Assembly (NCBI RefSeq): GCF_014837105.1
Contig: NZ_JACSPO010000002.1
Coordinates: 1-64,000 of the forward strand
Source of the DNA: Oceanitalea stevensii
Lineage (GTDB): Bacteria > Actinomycetota > Actinomycetes > Actinomycetales > Actinomycetaceae
Direction of reading: 5' to 3'
Length of the DNA stretch: 64,000 nucleotides
The number at the start of each line of letters is the position of its first letter. The stretch's first letter is position 1. Positions 1-8,529 of this stretch are shown one piece after another. The notes under the pieces are model-generated. The model did no database searches. It was not told where the DNA came from and saw only the letters and a program-made list of their open reading frames with translations. The position numbers and the translations under genes were made by a program.

Positions 1-2909
1 AACCGGTCACCGGAGTTCAACGCCCGACCCAGGTCCACCACCTCACCGAAGTCCGCGACCGACATCGTCAGCGCACCCTCGCCGTTGTCACCGAGCTCGG
101 GCACGGTGGCCGTGATGGGGATGCCGGCGGTGTCGCCGTCGTCGTCACCGCCGCCACCCGGGATGGTGGGGATGACGACGAACGACGTCCAGTCCCGCGT
201 GCCCTCGCTGTCGATGGCGATGAGACGCGCGGTGTAGGAGCCGGCCCGCTCGTAGGTGTGCGTCGCCTGGGCGCCGGACGCCCTGGTCCCGTCACCGAAG
301 TCCCACTCGAGCGAGACCATCTCGCGACCGTCGGGGACGGTGGCGGAGCCGTCGAAGACGAACTCCAGGTCGCCGTCCCCGTCGGTCACCGTGACGTCGA
401 CGACCGGCGCGACGCCGTTGGCGACGCCACGGCCGTCGAAGATCAGCCAGTCGAGCTCGAGGATGCCCTCGGTGGCGTCGGCGGGCTGCTCGTCGCTGGA
501 GAACACGAGGTACAGCGTCGTCGTGTCGGCCGGGGCGTCGGAGATCTCGATGTGGGGCGTGACCGCTCCACCGTCGGCGGGGAGCACCCTGACGGAGCCG
601 AGGAGCGGCCCGTCGGGGCTGCCCGTCCGCACGTCGATCTGCCCGTCGTAGGCGCCCGGCAGGACGCCCAGGGTCAGGGCCTCGATGCCCTGCAGGTTGA
701 CCGGTCCGTAACCGATGTAGTCGCCGTCGTCGATGCTCGTGACGAGCTGACCGCCGCGTGCGCCGTCACGGGTGACGACCTCGACCCCGGAGGCGTCGGC
801 GTGCTGGAACTCGGCCTCCTTGTCGCGGACCTGGAGCTGGATGATGTCCTGGCCGCCGAGGGCCGGGGCGTCGCCCTCGCCCTGGTCGAGGTAGCTGGCG
901 CTGAGCACCGGGTAGACGTTCTGGCCCACGCCGTGGTCGGCCGGGTCGAGGAAGAGCGCGCCCTCGCAACCGCTGTAGTTGTCCAGCGGGTGTGCGTGCT
1001 CGTCGTGACCGAGCTGGGCCTCGACCGTCACATCCTCACAGTTGATGGCACCGTCGGCCGAGGAGCCGTCCTCGGCGTCGTTGACGTCGACGACGTAGTC
1101 GATCGTGTCGGCCAGCTCGGCGAAGCCACCCTCCTGCGGGTGCTCGAAGGCGACCTCGGGGCGGGTGTTGCCGACCGTGATCGCGGCGACCGTCACGCCG
1201 GTGTTGCCCTCGCTGTCGGTGACCGTCAGGCGGGCGTCGAAGGAGCCGTTCTCCGCGTAGGTGTGCGTGGGGTTGGCCTCCGTGGAGTCCACCACGCCGT
1301 CGTTCTCGAAGTCCCACTCGTAGGTGATCTCGTGGCCGTCGGGGCTGTGGCTGCCCGCGCTGGAGAAGGAGACCGTGAGCGGTGCGTGACCCGAGTCGAC
1401 GTCCGAGGAGATCTCCGCGACCGGACGACGGCCCTCGGCCGCGTAGTCGATGCGGTAGATGCCGGCGCCCTCGTTCGAGCTGCCACGGCCCGCGCCGCGG
1501 CCACGGCCGAACTCGATGACGTACAGCGAGCCGTCCGGGCCGAACTCGGCGTCGAAGGGCGCCAGGAAGCTGTCGACCTCCGGGTCGTTCGACGCCATGA
1601 ACGGCTCGATGGCGGTGATCGTGTTCGACTCCTCGTCGACCGTCAGCGTCTTGAAGTAGTTGCGCGCGTACTCGTACACGAACCACTTGCCGTCGTAGCT
1701 CTCGGGGAACTGACCGATGGCGTCGACCTCGGGGTCGTAGCGGTAGACCGGGCCGGCCATGGGGGCAGCGCCGCCCACCTCGAGCTCGGGCCACTCCGCG
1801 GACTCGCCGTAGCCGTAGGCGATCTGGGGGGCGACGGCGGGGGGCAGCTCGGTGAGGCCGGTGTTGTTCGGCGAGTCGTTGACGAGGTTGTCGCAGTCGA
1901 AGAGCGCGCCGGACTCACCGGTGGCGTAGTCGTAGTCGACGTAGGGCTGGTTGTCGCCGTGGCAGTACGGCCAGCCGTGGTTCGCGGGCTCCGTCATGCG
2001 GATGTACTCGACCATGCCCTCGGGACCTCGGGCGGGGTTCGCGACGCGGGCGTCCGGGCCGTAGTCACCGACGAGGACGGCGTTCGTCTCCGGGTCGATG
2101 GTGATGCGGAACGCATTGCGGAAGCCCATGCCGTAGATCTCCGGCCGGGTCTTCTCCGTGCCGGGTGCGAAGAGGTTGCCCTCGGGGATGGTGTAGGTGC
2201 CGTCGTCCTGCGGCGTGATCCGCAGGACCTTGCCGCGGAGGTCGTTGGTGTTGCCGGAGGTCCCCTGGGCGTCCCAGGCGCGGCGGCCGGGGCGCTCGTC
2301 GATCGGGGTGAAGCCGGACTGCTCGAAGGGGTCGGTGTTGTCACCGGTGGCGATGTAGAGGTTGCCGTCCGGACCCATTGCGAGCGAGCCGGCCATGTGG
2401 GAGTTGGCCCGGCCCTCACCGCGCCAGATCTGGTAGCTGAACAGTCGCGCCTCGGACGCGAGGTCGATGGTGCCGTCCGCACCCATGGTGAAGCGCGAGA
2501 CGTGCATCTCGGGGACGGTCTTGTCGCTGTACTGGAGGTACAGCCACCCGTTCTCGGTGAAGTCGTTGTCCAGGGCGAGACCGAGCAGGCCGTCGGACTG
2601 GGTGAGGTGCTCGAGGCCGTAGTCGAAGTCCAGCGCGGTGGTCACCGCCAGGGTCTCCTGGTTGATGACCTTGATCTCGCCGGTGCGCTGGACGTAGATG
2701 ACTCGGCCGTCGTCGGCGATGTCCAGCTCGAAGGGGTCGGCGAGGCCCTCGGTGACGAGTGGAACCTTGTCGAAGAGGTCCTGGCTCGCGTCCAGCGAGT
2801 GGTCCTCGCCGTTGTGGGCGGTAGCGATAACGGCCGGGACGATGGCTCCGGCGGCGAGGACGGCGCTCAGCGCGACCCCCGTCAGAGCTCGGCGTGGTGG
2901 TGCAGACAT
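1..2909 (-). CDS. Secreted GSDH/PKD sugar dehydrogenase-like protein (3' end outside window)
   Basis: About 969 codons are visible and the frame is still open at the window edge. The start MSAPPRRALTG follows GAGGGAG and opens a signal peptide (Arg residues, hydrophobic stretch to about residue 31). Residues about 40-480 form a glucose/sorbosone dehydrogenase beta-propeller, with GSLAMGPDGNLYIATGD and YGMGFRNAFRI as typical blade motifs. A PKD domain follows near residue 530 (EWDFENDG). A beta-rich segment at about 700-830 resembles a carbohydrate-binding module, and a second PKD domain lies near 870 (EWDFGDGT). Such proteins are usually extracellular and use PQQ or act on polysaccharide-derived sugars; the substrate cannot be read from the sequence. 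The gene diverges from the lacI gene at 3215 and may share its operator, although that lies about 245 bases upstream. It is a functional cousin of the large protein at 15409-19554. Confidence 0.88.
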   Translation of the reverse strand, partial: MSAPPRRALTGVALSAVLAAGAIVPAVIATAHNGEDHSLDASQDLFDKVPLVTEGLADPFELDIADDGRVIYVQRTGEIKVINQETLAVTTALDFDYGLEHLTQSDGLLGLALDNDFTENGWLYLQYSDKTVPEMHVSRFTMGADGTIDLASEARLFSYQIWRGEGRANSHMAGSLAMGPDGNLYIATGDNTDPFEQSGFTPIDERPGRRAWDAQGTSGNTNDLRGKVLRITPQDDGTYTIPEGNLFAPGTEKTRPEIYGMGFRNAFRITIDPETNAVLVGDYGPDARVANPARGPEGMVEYIRMTEPANHGWPYCHGDNQPYVDYDYATGESGALFDCDNLVNDSPNNTGLTELPPAVAPQIAYGYGESAEWPELEVGGAAPMAGPVYRYDPEVDAIGQFPESYDGKWFVYEYARNYFKTLTVDEESNTITAIEPFMASNDPEVDSFLAPFDAEFGPDGSLYVIEFGRGRGAGRGSSNEGAGIYRIDYAAEGRRPVAEISSDVDSGHAPLTVSFSSAGSHSPDGHEITYEWDFENDGVVDSTEANPTHTYAENGSFDARLTVTDSEGNTGVTVAAITVGNTRPEVAFEHPQEGGFAELADTIDYVVDVNDAEDGSSADGAINCEDVTVEAQLGHDEHAHPLDNYSGCEGALFLDPADHGVGQNVYPVLSASYLDQGEGDAPALGGQDIIQLQVRDKEAEFQHADASGVEVVTRDGARGGQLVTSIDDGDYIGYGPVNLQGIEALTLGVLPGAYDGQIDVRTGSPDGPLLGSVRVLPADGGAVTPHIEISDAPADTTTLYLVFSSDEQPADATEGILELDWLIFDGRGVANGVAPVVDVTVTDGDGDLEFVFDGSATVPDGREMVSLEWDFGDGTRASGAQATHTYERAGSYTARLIAIDSEGTRDWTSFVVIPTIPGGGGDDDGDTAGIPITATVPELGDNGEGALTMSVADFGEVVDLGRALNSGDR

Positions 2910-3214
2910 TGACACTCCCTCGTGCAGCTCGACGCCCCGGCCGGGCCGCCGGCCCGGTGGTCAGCCCGGGCACGGCGCGCCCGGCACTGGGCGCCTGCAG
3001 TGGACGCCCGCCAGGACCGGCAGGCGTGTGGGCCCAGCCAAGGCACGCGGGCACACATGGTCAACGCTTTGCCGTCCTTTGCCGACCTTTGCTTGGCAAC
3101 GCGCGGAAAACGCGGTTGTCTCGGCACAGCGGTCCCCCGCCCGGCGACCCTTGTAAAGCGCTTACCGCCGGGCTACGGTGGCCGTCATCTCACCGTCGAG
3201 AGCCAGGGGGCACC
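2910..3214. other. Divergent intergenic region between GSDH-PKD gene and lacI
   Basis: This 305-base gap is the only stretch of more than 300 bases without a gene. It holds the two divergent promoters and one LacI-type operator near 3153-3165. I see no RNA gene or small coding frame with a convincing ribosome site. Confidence 0.6.
3153..3165. promoter_or_regulatory. LacI-family operator 1
   Basis: GTAAAGCGCTTAC, with the palindromic core AAGCGCTT at 3156-3163, lies 49 bases upstream of the lacI start at 3215. This implies autoregulation and possibly joint control of the divergent secreted dehydrogenase gene. The same core recurs at five more promoters in the first 20 kb. Confidence 0.78.
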
Positions 3215-4363
3215 ATGACTGCGAGACCAGAGGTCTCATCGACGCCAGAGCGTCGAGTCACCATCCACGACGTCGCCGCCGCGTGCGGAGTCGCCCCGTC
3301 CACCGTGTCCCGCGCGCTGTCGCGGCCGGGACGCATCAACCCCGAGACCGCCGAGCGCATCACCCGGGTGGCCCAGGAGCTGGGCTACCGCAGCTCACGG
3401 CCCACCCCGGTGGGCTCACAGGCGACCGGCGGCAAGAAGATCCTGCTGCTGTCGGTCCCCGACCTCACCAACCCGGTGTTCGCCGAGATCGCCCGCGGCG
3501 CCCAGGAGACGGCGATGTCCCTGGACTACACGGTGCAGCTCTCCGACTTCCAGGAGTCCGCGCGCCTGGAGCGCATGTCGATCGAGCGCTCCCTGCCGGG
3601 AGTGGACGGGATCATCATGGTGAGCTCCCGCCTGCCCGACTCGGCGCTGCGCGTCATCGCGCAGAGCAAGCCCGTCGTGCTGCTGAGCCGGACGGTCACC
3701 TCGATCCCGTCCGTCATCACCGACGACGACGCCGGGATGCGCACCGCCGTCGAGCACCTCGCCGGGCTGGGGCACGAGCGGATCGTGTACCTCGCCGGCC
3801 CGGAGGCCTCGTGGGCCTCGGGCGTGCGCTGGCTGGCGCTGCGCCGGGTGGCGGAGGAGCTCGGCATCAAGGCGCGCCGCCTCGGCCCCTTCCTGCCCAC
3901 CCTCGCCGGGGGCCTGCGTGCGGCGGAGCAGTTCGTCCTGCGCCCAGCCTCCGCCGTCATTGCCTTCAACGACCAGCTCGCCGCCGGGCTCATCAAGGGC
4001 CTGGGACGCTCGGGGGTGAGCGTGCCCTCGGACGTCAGCGTCATCGGCTTCGACAACACGATCGTCGCGGCCCTCGTGGCGCCGGGGCTCACGAGCGTGG
4101 CCACCCCCCGCCGCGAGCAGGGCGCCGTCGGCTCCCGGCTCCTCATCTCGCGGATCACCGGCGAGAGCTCGCTCGTCGAGCGCAGCGGCCCGCTGCCCAC
4201 GCGGCTGTCGGTGCGCACGTCGACGTCGGTCCAGCGCTCGGAGGCCGCGCGCGCCTGGGCGGCACGGGAGTCGGCCCGGCGGGCGCCGGTCCCGCTCACG
4301 CCGCGCAGCCCCGGTCGGCCGGTGGCGCGCACCGGACGACCGCTGGCGGCGCCCGCGGTCTGA
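3215..4363 (+). CDS. LacI-family transcriptional regulator
   Basis: 382 residues. The N-terminal helix-turn-helix (about 13-58) reads VTIHDVAAACGVAPSTVSR, the classic LacI DNA-binding headpiece with hinge helix. A periplasmic-binding-protein-like effector domain follows (about 68-335; VPDLTNPVFAEIARGAQE and FNDQLAAGLIKGL are typical). An unusual Ala/Arg/Pro-rich tail of about 45 residues ends the protein and is probably disordered. The ATG after AGGGGG is preferred over the upstream in-frame starts because the headpiece begins just after it. It has the AAGCGCTT operator in its own promoter and is the best candidate to control the surrounding sugar island. The effector is unknown, probably a sugar or oxidised sugar. 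Confidence 0.92.
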   Translation: MTARPEVSSTPERRVTIHDVAAACGVAPSTVSRALSRPGRINPETAERITRVAQELGYRSSRPTPVGSQATGGKKILLLSVPDLTNPVFAEIARGAQETAMSLDYTVQLSDFQESARLERMSIERSLPGVDGIIMVSSRLPDSALRVIAQSKPVVLLSRTVTSIPSVITDDDAGMRTAVEHLAGLGHERIVYLAGPEASWASGVRWLALRRVAEELGIKARRLGPFLPTLAGGLRAAEQFVLRPASAVIAFNDQLAAGLIKGLGRSGVSVPSDVSVIGFDNTIVAALVAPGLTSVATPRREQGAVGSRLLISRITGESSLVERSGPLPTRLSVRTSTSVQRSEAARAWAARESARRAPVPLTPRSPGRPVARTGRPLAAPAV

Positions 4364-4373
4364 GTCGCCGGGC

Positions 4374-5201
4374 TCAGCGGTAGGCGACGCCCTCGGCGTC
4401 GAGCAGGTCGGTGAAGGCACGCAGCGCCTCACCGAAGAGCTCGGGGCCGGAGAAGCCGCCCATGCTGTGTCCGGCGGCCAGGTGCGGCTCGAGGGAGAAG
4501 AAGCCGTCGTAGCCGTCGGCGCGCAGCGCGCTCAGGGTCTGCGCGATCTCGCCGTCGCCCTCCCCGGCCTTGACCACGGTGCCGCTGCCGCGCAGCGCGT
4601 CCTTGATCTGGACGTAGCGGGTGTGCGGGCGCAGGAGCTCGTAGGCCTCGGTGAAGGGGCGCACGCCTACCTGGACGTAGTTGGCCGGGTCCCACGCGAG
4701 CCCGAAGTGGGGAGAGTCGAGGGCGCGCGCCATGTCGGCGCAGCGGCGGGGCACGTCGCCGAAGATCTCCTTCTCGTTCTCGTGGACGAGGGTGACGTCG
4801 CTGCCGGCGACGACGTCGACCAGCTCCCCCAGCCGGTCGACCACCTCGTCGCGGCAGGTGTCCGGGTCGGTGCCCGGCCGCATGAAGAAGGAGAAGATCC
4901 GGATGTAGGGGGCCCCGAGGGTCTGGGCCACGTGCGCGGCGCGACGCATGCGCCCGAGGTGCGCCGCGGCGTCGTCGTCGAGGTGGACCTTGCCGATCGG
5001 GGAGCCGATGCTCGAGACCTGCAGCCCGTGGTCGGCGAGCATGCGGGCGGCGGTGGCGAGCTGGTCGTCGTCGAGGTCGAGGACGTTGGTGCCCCACGCG
5101 CTGCGGAGCTCGATGTAGCGCAGGCCCAGGCGCGAGGCGACCGCGCACTGCTCCTGGAAGTCCGGTGAGATCTCGTCAGAGAACCCCGAGAGCGTCCACA
5201 T
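4374..5201 (-). CDS. Sugar phosphate isomerase/epimerase family protein (xylose-isomerase-like TIM barrel)
   Basis: 275 residues, cytosolic. It has the AP-endonuclease-2/xylose-isomerase-like barrel: opening MWTLSGFSDEISPDF, RYIELRSAWG on the first strands, metal-ligand stretches VHENEKEIFG and FGLAWDPANYV, and the closing FFSLEPHL. The family includes hexulose epimerases, inosose isomerases and enzymes acting on 3-keto-sugars; the exact reaction cannot be assigned. The gene converges with lacI (10-base gap) and diverges from the short-chain dehydrogenase at 5479. GGAGG precedes its ATG, and a perfect LacI operator sits 25 bases upstream of the start. Confidence 0.85.
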   Translation of the reverse strand: MWTLSGFSDEISPDFQEQCAVASRLGLRYIELRSAWGTNVLDLDDDQLATAARMLADHGLQVSSIGSPIGKVHLDDDAAAHLGRMRRAAHVAQTLGAPYIRIFSFFMRPGTDPDTCRDEVVDRLGELVDVVAGSDVTLVHENEKEIFGDVPRRCADMARALDSPHFGLAWDPANYVQVGVRPFTEAYELLRPHTRYVQIKDALRGSGTVVKAGEGDGEIAQTLSALRADGYDGFFSLEPHLAAGHSMGGFSGPELFGEALRAFTDLLDAEGVAYR

Positions 5202-5226
5202 GCCAACCTCCGCGTCGCCGATGACA

Positions 5227-5238
5227 GAAAGCGCTTTC
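5227..5238. promoter_or_regulatory. LacI-family operator 2
   Basis: GAAAGCGCTTTC is a perfect 12-base palindrome 25 bases upstream of the isomerase start at 5201, in the divergent promoter region. It is the most symmetric copy in the window. Confidence 0.82.
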
Positions 5239-5394
5239 GCGCGTCCGAGCGACGGTAGGCAGCGCCGCCGGGACCGTCAACGCGCCGCTGGCAAGTTGCC
5301 ATGCCTCCGCCCCAGTCGCGGCGACAGCTCCCGCGCGGATGCGTCTCTGCCTGCGGGCGCTCGGGTGCGCCGGGGCAGCACTCCTCCGCTTCCG

Positions 5395-5406
5395 GAAAGC
5401 GCTTGC
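5395..5406. promoter_or_regulatory. LacI-family operator 3
   Basis: GAAAGCGCTTGC with core AAGCGCTT (5397-5404) lies about 73 bases upstream of the dehydrogenase start at 5479. With operator 2 it brackets the divergent promoters, 159 bases apart, a spacing that could permit looping. Confidence 0.76.
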
Positions 5407-5478
5407 CATTCGCGCCCGCGGTGGGCCATGATGGCCGGGCGGCGCTGGCCGCCCCACACTCGACGGAGAGGATGAGAC

Positions 5479-6252
5479 GTGCCGAAGGTAGCGATGGTGA
5501 CCGGGGGGAACCGGGGCATCGGGCTGGGCATCACCACCCGGCTGCTCGACGAGGGGTACGCCGTCGCGATCCTCGCGACCCGCGAGGAGCCGGCCGAGCT
5601 CATGGCCGAGCTCCGCGAGCGCGGCGAGGTGATCTACGTCCGCGGCTCGGTCGCCGAGCTCGCCGACCACGAGCGCTACGTCGCGGCCACCCTCGAGCAG
5701 TGGGGACGCATCGACGTCCTCGTCAACAACGCCGGCGTGGCCCCGACGGTCCGTGACGACATCCTCGTCGCGACCCCGGAGAGCTACGACCGCGTCATGG
5801 ACATCAACCTGCGCGGCCCCTACTTCCTCACCCAGCTCGTCGCCCGCACGATGGTCGAGCGCCGCGGCGAGATGGCCGGGCTGCCGGACGAGCCTGTCGG
5901 CACGATCGTCAACGTCTCCTCGACCTCCGCCGTCACCGTCTCGACCAACCGCGGCGAGTACTGCCTGTCCAAGGCGGGCATGGCGATGTCCACCCAGCTG
6001 TGGGCGGCGCGGCTCGCCCCCGAGGGGATCCTCGTCTACGAGATCCGCCCCGGGATCATCGCGACCGACATGACGGCGGGCGTCACGGAGAAGTACGACG
6101 CCTTCTTCGCCGGCGGCGGCGCACCGATCCCGCGCTGGGGCCGGGCCTCCGACGTCGGCGGCGCCGTCGCGCAGCTCGTCGCCGGCCAGATGCCCTACTC
6201 CACCGGCGACGTCATCAACGTCGACGGCGGCATGCACATCCCGACCCTGTGA
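5479..6252 (+). CDS. Short-chain dehydrogenase/reductase (3-oxoacyl-ACP-reductase-like)
   Basis: 257 residues, GTG start. The nucleotide-binding motif TGGNRGIGLGI lies at residues 7-17, NNAGVAP near 90, and the catalytic Tyr-Lys in EYCLSKAGMAM near 160. The C-terminus ends DVINVDGGMHIPTL, typical of FabG-like sugar dehydrogenases. It probably oxidises or reduces a sugar hydroxyl using NAD(P). The next gene, a flavoprotein, starts 14 bases downstream, so the two form an operon under LacI operator 3. Annotation as FabG by homology alone would be misleading given the sugar context. Confidence 0.9.
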   Translation: MPKVAMVTGGNRGIGLGITTRLLDEGYAVAILATREEPAELMAELRERGEVIYVRGSVAELADHERYVAATLEQWGRIDVLVNNAGVAPTVRDDILVATPESYDRVMDINLRGPYFLTQLVARTMVERRGEMAGLPDEPVGTIVNVSSTSAVTVSTNRGEYCLSKAGMAMSTQLWAARLAPEGILVYEIRPGIIATDMTAGVTEKYDAFFAGGGAPIPRWGRASDVGGAVAQLVAGQMPYSTGDVINVDGGMHIPTL

Positions 6253-6266
6253 CGAGGAGCGTCCCC

Positions 6267-8333
6267 GTGACCAGCCACGAGCCCCAGACCCTGCAGATCG
6301 CCGGACGGGAGGTGCCCGTCGTCACCGCGAACACCGTCGTCGTCGGCACCGGCTCGGCCGGGTACTGCGCCGCCGAGCGACTCGTCGAGCTCGGCCAGGA
6401 CGACGTCGTCATGGTCACCGACAAGATCGGTGCCGGTGCCAGCCGCAACGCGGGCTCGGACAAGCAGACGTACTACAAGCTCACGCTCTCGGGCGACAGC
6501 GGTGACTCCGTGCGGGAGATGGCGCAGACGCTCTTCGCGGGTGGTGCGATGGACGGGGACAACGCCCTGGCCGAGGCCGCGCTGTCCGCGCGCGCCTTCC
6601 TCCACCTCGCCGACCTCGGGGTGCCGTTCCCGCAGAACCGCTACGGGGAGTTCATCGGCTACAAGACCGACCACGACCCGCGCCAGCGGGCCACCTCCGT
6701 GGGGCCCTACACCTCGCGGACGATGGTCGAGCAGCTGGAGAAGCGGGTCAACGCCAACGGCACCCGGATCTTCCCCGAGTGCCGCGTCGTCGACGTCCTC
6801 ACCCACGACGGCGCCGTCGCCGGCCTGCTGCTCCTGCGCACCGACGTCCCTCACGACGGCGAGCGCAGCCCCTACCTGCTCGTGCGGTGCACCAACGTCG
6901 TCTACGCGACGGGCGGGCCGGCCGGGCTGTACGCCACCCGGGTCTTCCCCAACGGGCAGTGGGGTGCCTCGGGCGCCGCCTACCGCGCGGGGATCGGCGG
7001 GAAGAACGTCACCGAGTGGCAGTTCGGGCTCGCCTCGACCAAGCCGCGGTGGAACGTGTCGGGCACGTACATGCAGGTGGTGCCGCGCTTCGTCTCGACC
7101 GACCAGGACGGCGGCGACGAGCGGGAGTTCCTCACCGAGGCGATCCCCGACTACGGCCGGCTGATGTCGCTCGTCTTCCTCAAGGGCTACCAGTGGCCCT
7201 TCGACGTCCGCAAGGCCCGCGACGGCTCCTCGCTCATCGACCTGCTCGTCTACCGCGAGACCGTGCTGCGCGGCCGACGGGTCTTCCTCGACTTCCGGCG
7301 CAACCCGGTGCGTGAGGACTTCGACCCCTCGGCCCTCGACCCGGAGGCCTACGAGTACCTCGAGAAGGCCGGCGTGCTGTTCGGGACGCCGATCGAGCGC
7401 CTCAAGCACATGAACCTGCCCGCCTACGAGTTCTACCTGAACAAGAACCCCTACGTGGACCTCGAGCAGGAGATGCTCGAGGTGGACGTGTGCGCGCAGC
7501 ACAACAACGGCGGCCTGCTCGTGGACGCGTGGTGGCAGTCGAACCTGCCCGGCTTCTTCCCGGTGGGCGAGGCCGGCGGTGCGCACGGGGTCTACCGGCC
7601 CGGCGGCGCGGCGCTCAACAGCGGCCAGGTGGGCGCCACCCGGGCGGCGCAGTTCATCGCGGCCCGGCGGTCCGGCGCCCCGCTCGGGGAGGCGGAGTTC
7701 GCCGCCGCGGCCGAGCGACCGCTGCGCGAGGCCGCCGAGCTGGTGGCTGCCGCGACGGAGCGGGCGGCAGCGGGCCGGGAGGACAACACCGGCGACCTGC
7801 TCCGCGACGTCGGGGAGCTGATGAGCGCCAAGGCCGGCCCGGTGCGCTCACGCCAGTCAATCGCCGAGGCGCTCGAGCAGGTCGAGGAGTGGCTCGGGAC
7901 CTACCGCGAGCTGGTCGTGGCCGACGCCGGCTCGCGCCGGGCCGTCAACCGCGCCTTCCTCGTGCGCGACATCCTCACGACGGCGCAGGTATACCTCACG
8001 GCGATGGCCGACTACGTGGACCACGGCGGCCGCTCGCGCGGCTCGGTGCTCTACACCGACCCCGCCGGCTCACTGCCCCTGGTGGGCTACGGGCCGGATG
8101 CGGCGCGAGAGCTGGACCTGCCCGAGCTGTTCCGCTTCACCCTCGACGGCGGGGCGCTCGACGACGAGGTCCAGGAGGTCTCGTGGACCCCGCACCGCGC
8201 CGCGGACCCTGTGTCGCCGAGCGAGGCCGGCGACGTGGACATCACCTGGCGCCCCCGCCGGCCCATCCCGGAGACGGACGACTTCTTCGAGAACGTCTGG
8301 CGCGAGTACCGCGAGCACCAGAACATCCACTGA
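6267..8333 (+). CDS. FAD-dependent oxidoreductase, fumarate-reductase/succinate-dehydrogenase flavoprotein type
   Basis: 688 residues. The GTG at 6267 follows GAGGAG and sits 14 bases after the dehydrogenase stop. The FAD-binding Rossmann motif VVVGTGSAGYCAAERL lies at about 17-32. The C-terminal half contains the flavoprotein closing signature with GGAHGVYRPGGAALNSGQVG, after which a helical domain follows. No signal peptide or haem-binding region is present. Relatives include fumarate reductases and APS-reductase-like flavoproteins. The paired dehydrogenase and LacI operator suggest oxidation or reduction of a sugar-derived compound. No ferredoxin or cytochrome partner is next to it. Confidence 0.85.
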   Translation: MTSHEPQTLQIAGREVPVVTANTVVVGTGSAGYCAAERLVELGQDDVVMVTDKIGAGASRNAGSDKQTYYKLTLSGDSGDSVREMAQTLFAGGAMDGDNALAEAALSARAFLHLADLGVPFPQNRYGEFIGYKTDHDPRQRATSVGPYTSRTMVEQLEKRVNANGTRIFPECRVVDVLTHDGAVAGLLLLRTDVPHDGERSPYLLVRCTNVVYATGGPAGLYATRVFPNGQWGASGAAYRAGIGGKNVTEWQFGLASTKPRWNVSGTYMQVVPRFVSTDQDGGDEREFLTEAIPDYGRLMSLVFLKGYQWPFDVRKARDGSSLIDLLVYRETVLRGRRVFLDFRRNPVREDFDPSALDPEAYEYLEKAGVLFGTPIERLKHMNLPAYEFYLNKNPYVDLEQEMLEVDVCAQHNNGGLLVDAWWQSNLPGFFPVGEAGGAHGVYRPGGAALNSGQVGATRAAQFIAARRSGAPLGEAEFAAAAERPLREAAELVAAATERAAAGREDNTGDLLRDVGELMSAKAGPVRSRQSIAEALEQVEEWLGTYRELVVADAGSRRAVNRAFLVRDILTTAQVYLTAMADYVDHGGRSRGSVLYTDPAGSLPLVGYGPDAARELDLPELFRFTLDGGALDDEVQEVSWTPHRAADPVSPSEAGDVDITWRPRRPIPETDDFFENVWREYREHQNIH

Positions 8334-8375
8334 CCCGCGCCCCGCGCCGCGGCGCAGCCGCGCCCCCCTCGACAT

Positions 8376-8416
8376 CGTGTGGGTTTCGCGTCCTCTGAGA
8401 GCGCGAAACCCACACG
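8376..8416. terminator. Strong hairpin, left palindrome of the AbiEi-like gene
   Basis: A 15-base perfect stem (CGTGTGGGTTTCGCG at 8376-8390 and its complement at 8402-8416) with an 11-base loop, followed by TCTTT. It would end transcription of the dehydrogenase-flavoprotein operon. Its stem is almost the same as that of the hairpin at 9505-9545. Confidence 0.75.
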
Positions 8417-8529
8417 GTCTTTCCAGGGCAGGGCGGGGACCGCTCCACAGGCCCGTCCGGCGTGCCTCACGTCAACGGCGTCACCGGCGTCCGCGCCGAG
8501 GCGGCCGTCCCCTGGTGGACGCTGCCACC

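Noticed and set aside
258-2912. 884-codon plus-strand frame opposite the GSDH-PKD gene
   Set aside because: It is a Val/Asp/Gly/Arg-rich antisense frame of a GC-rich gene. The minus-strand frame has a signal peptide and recognisable domains.
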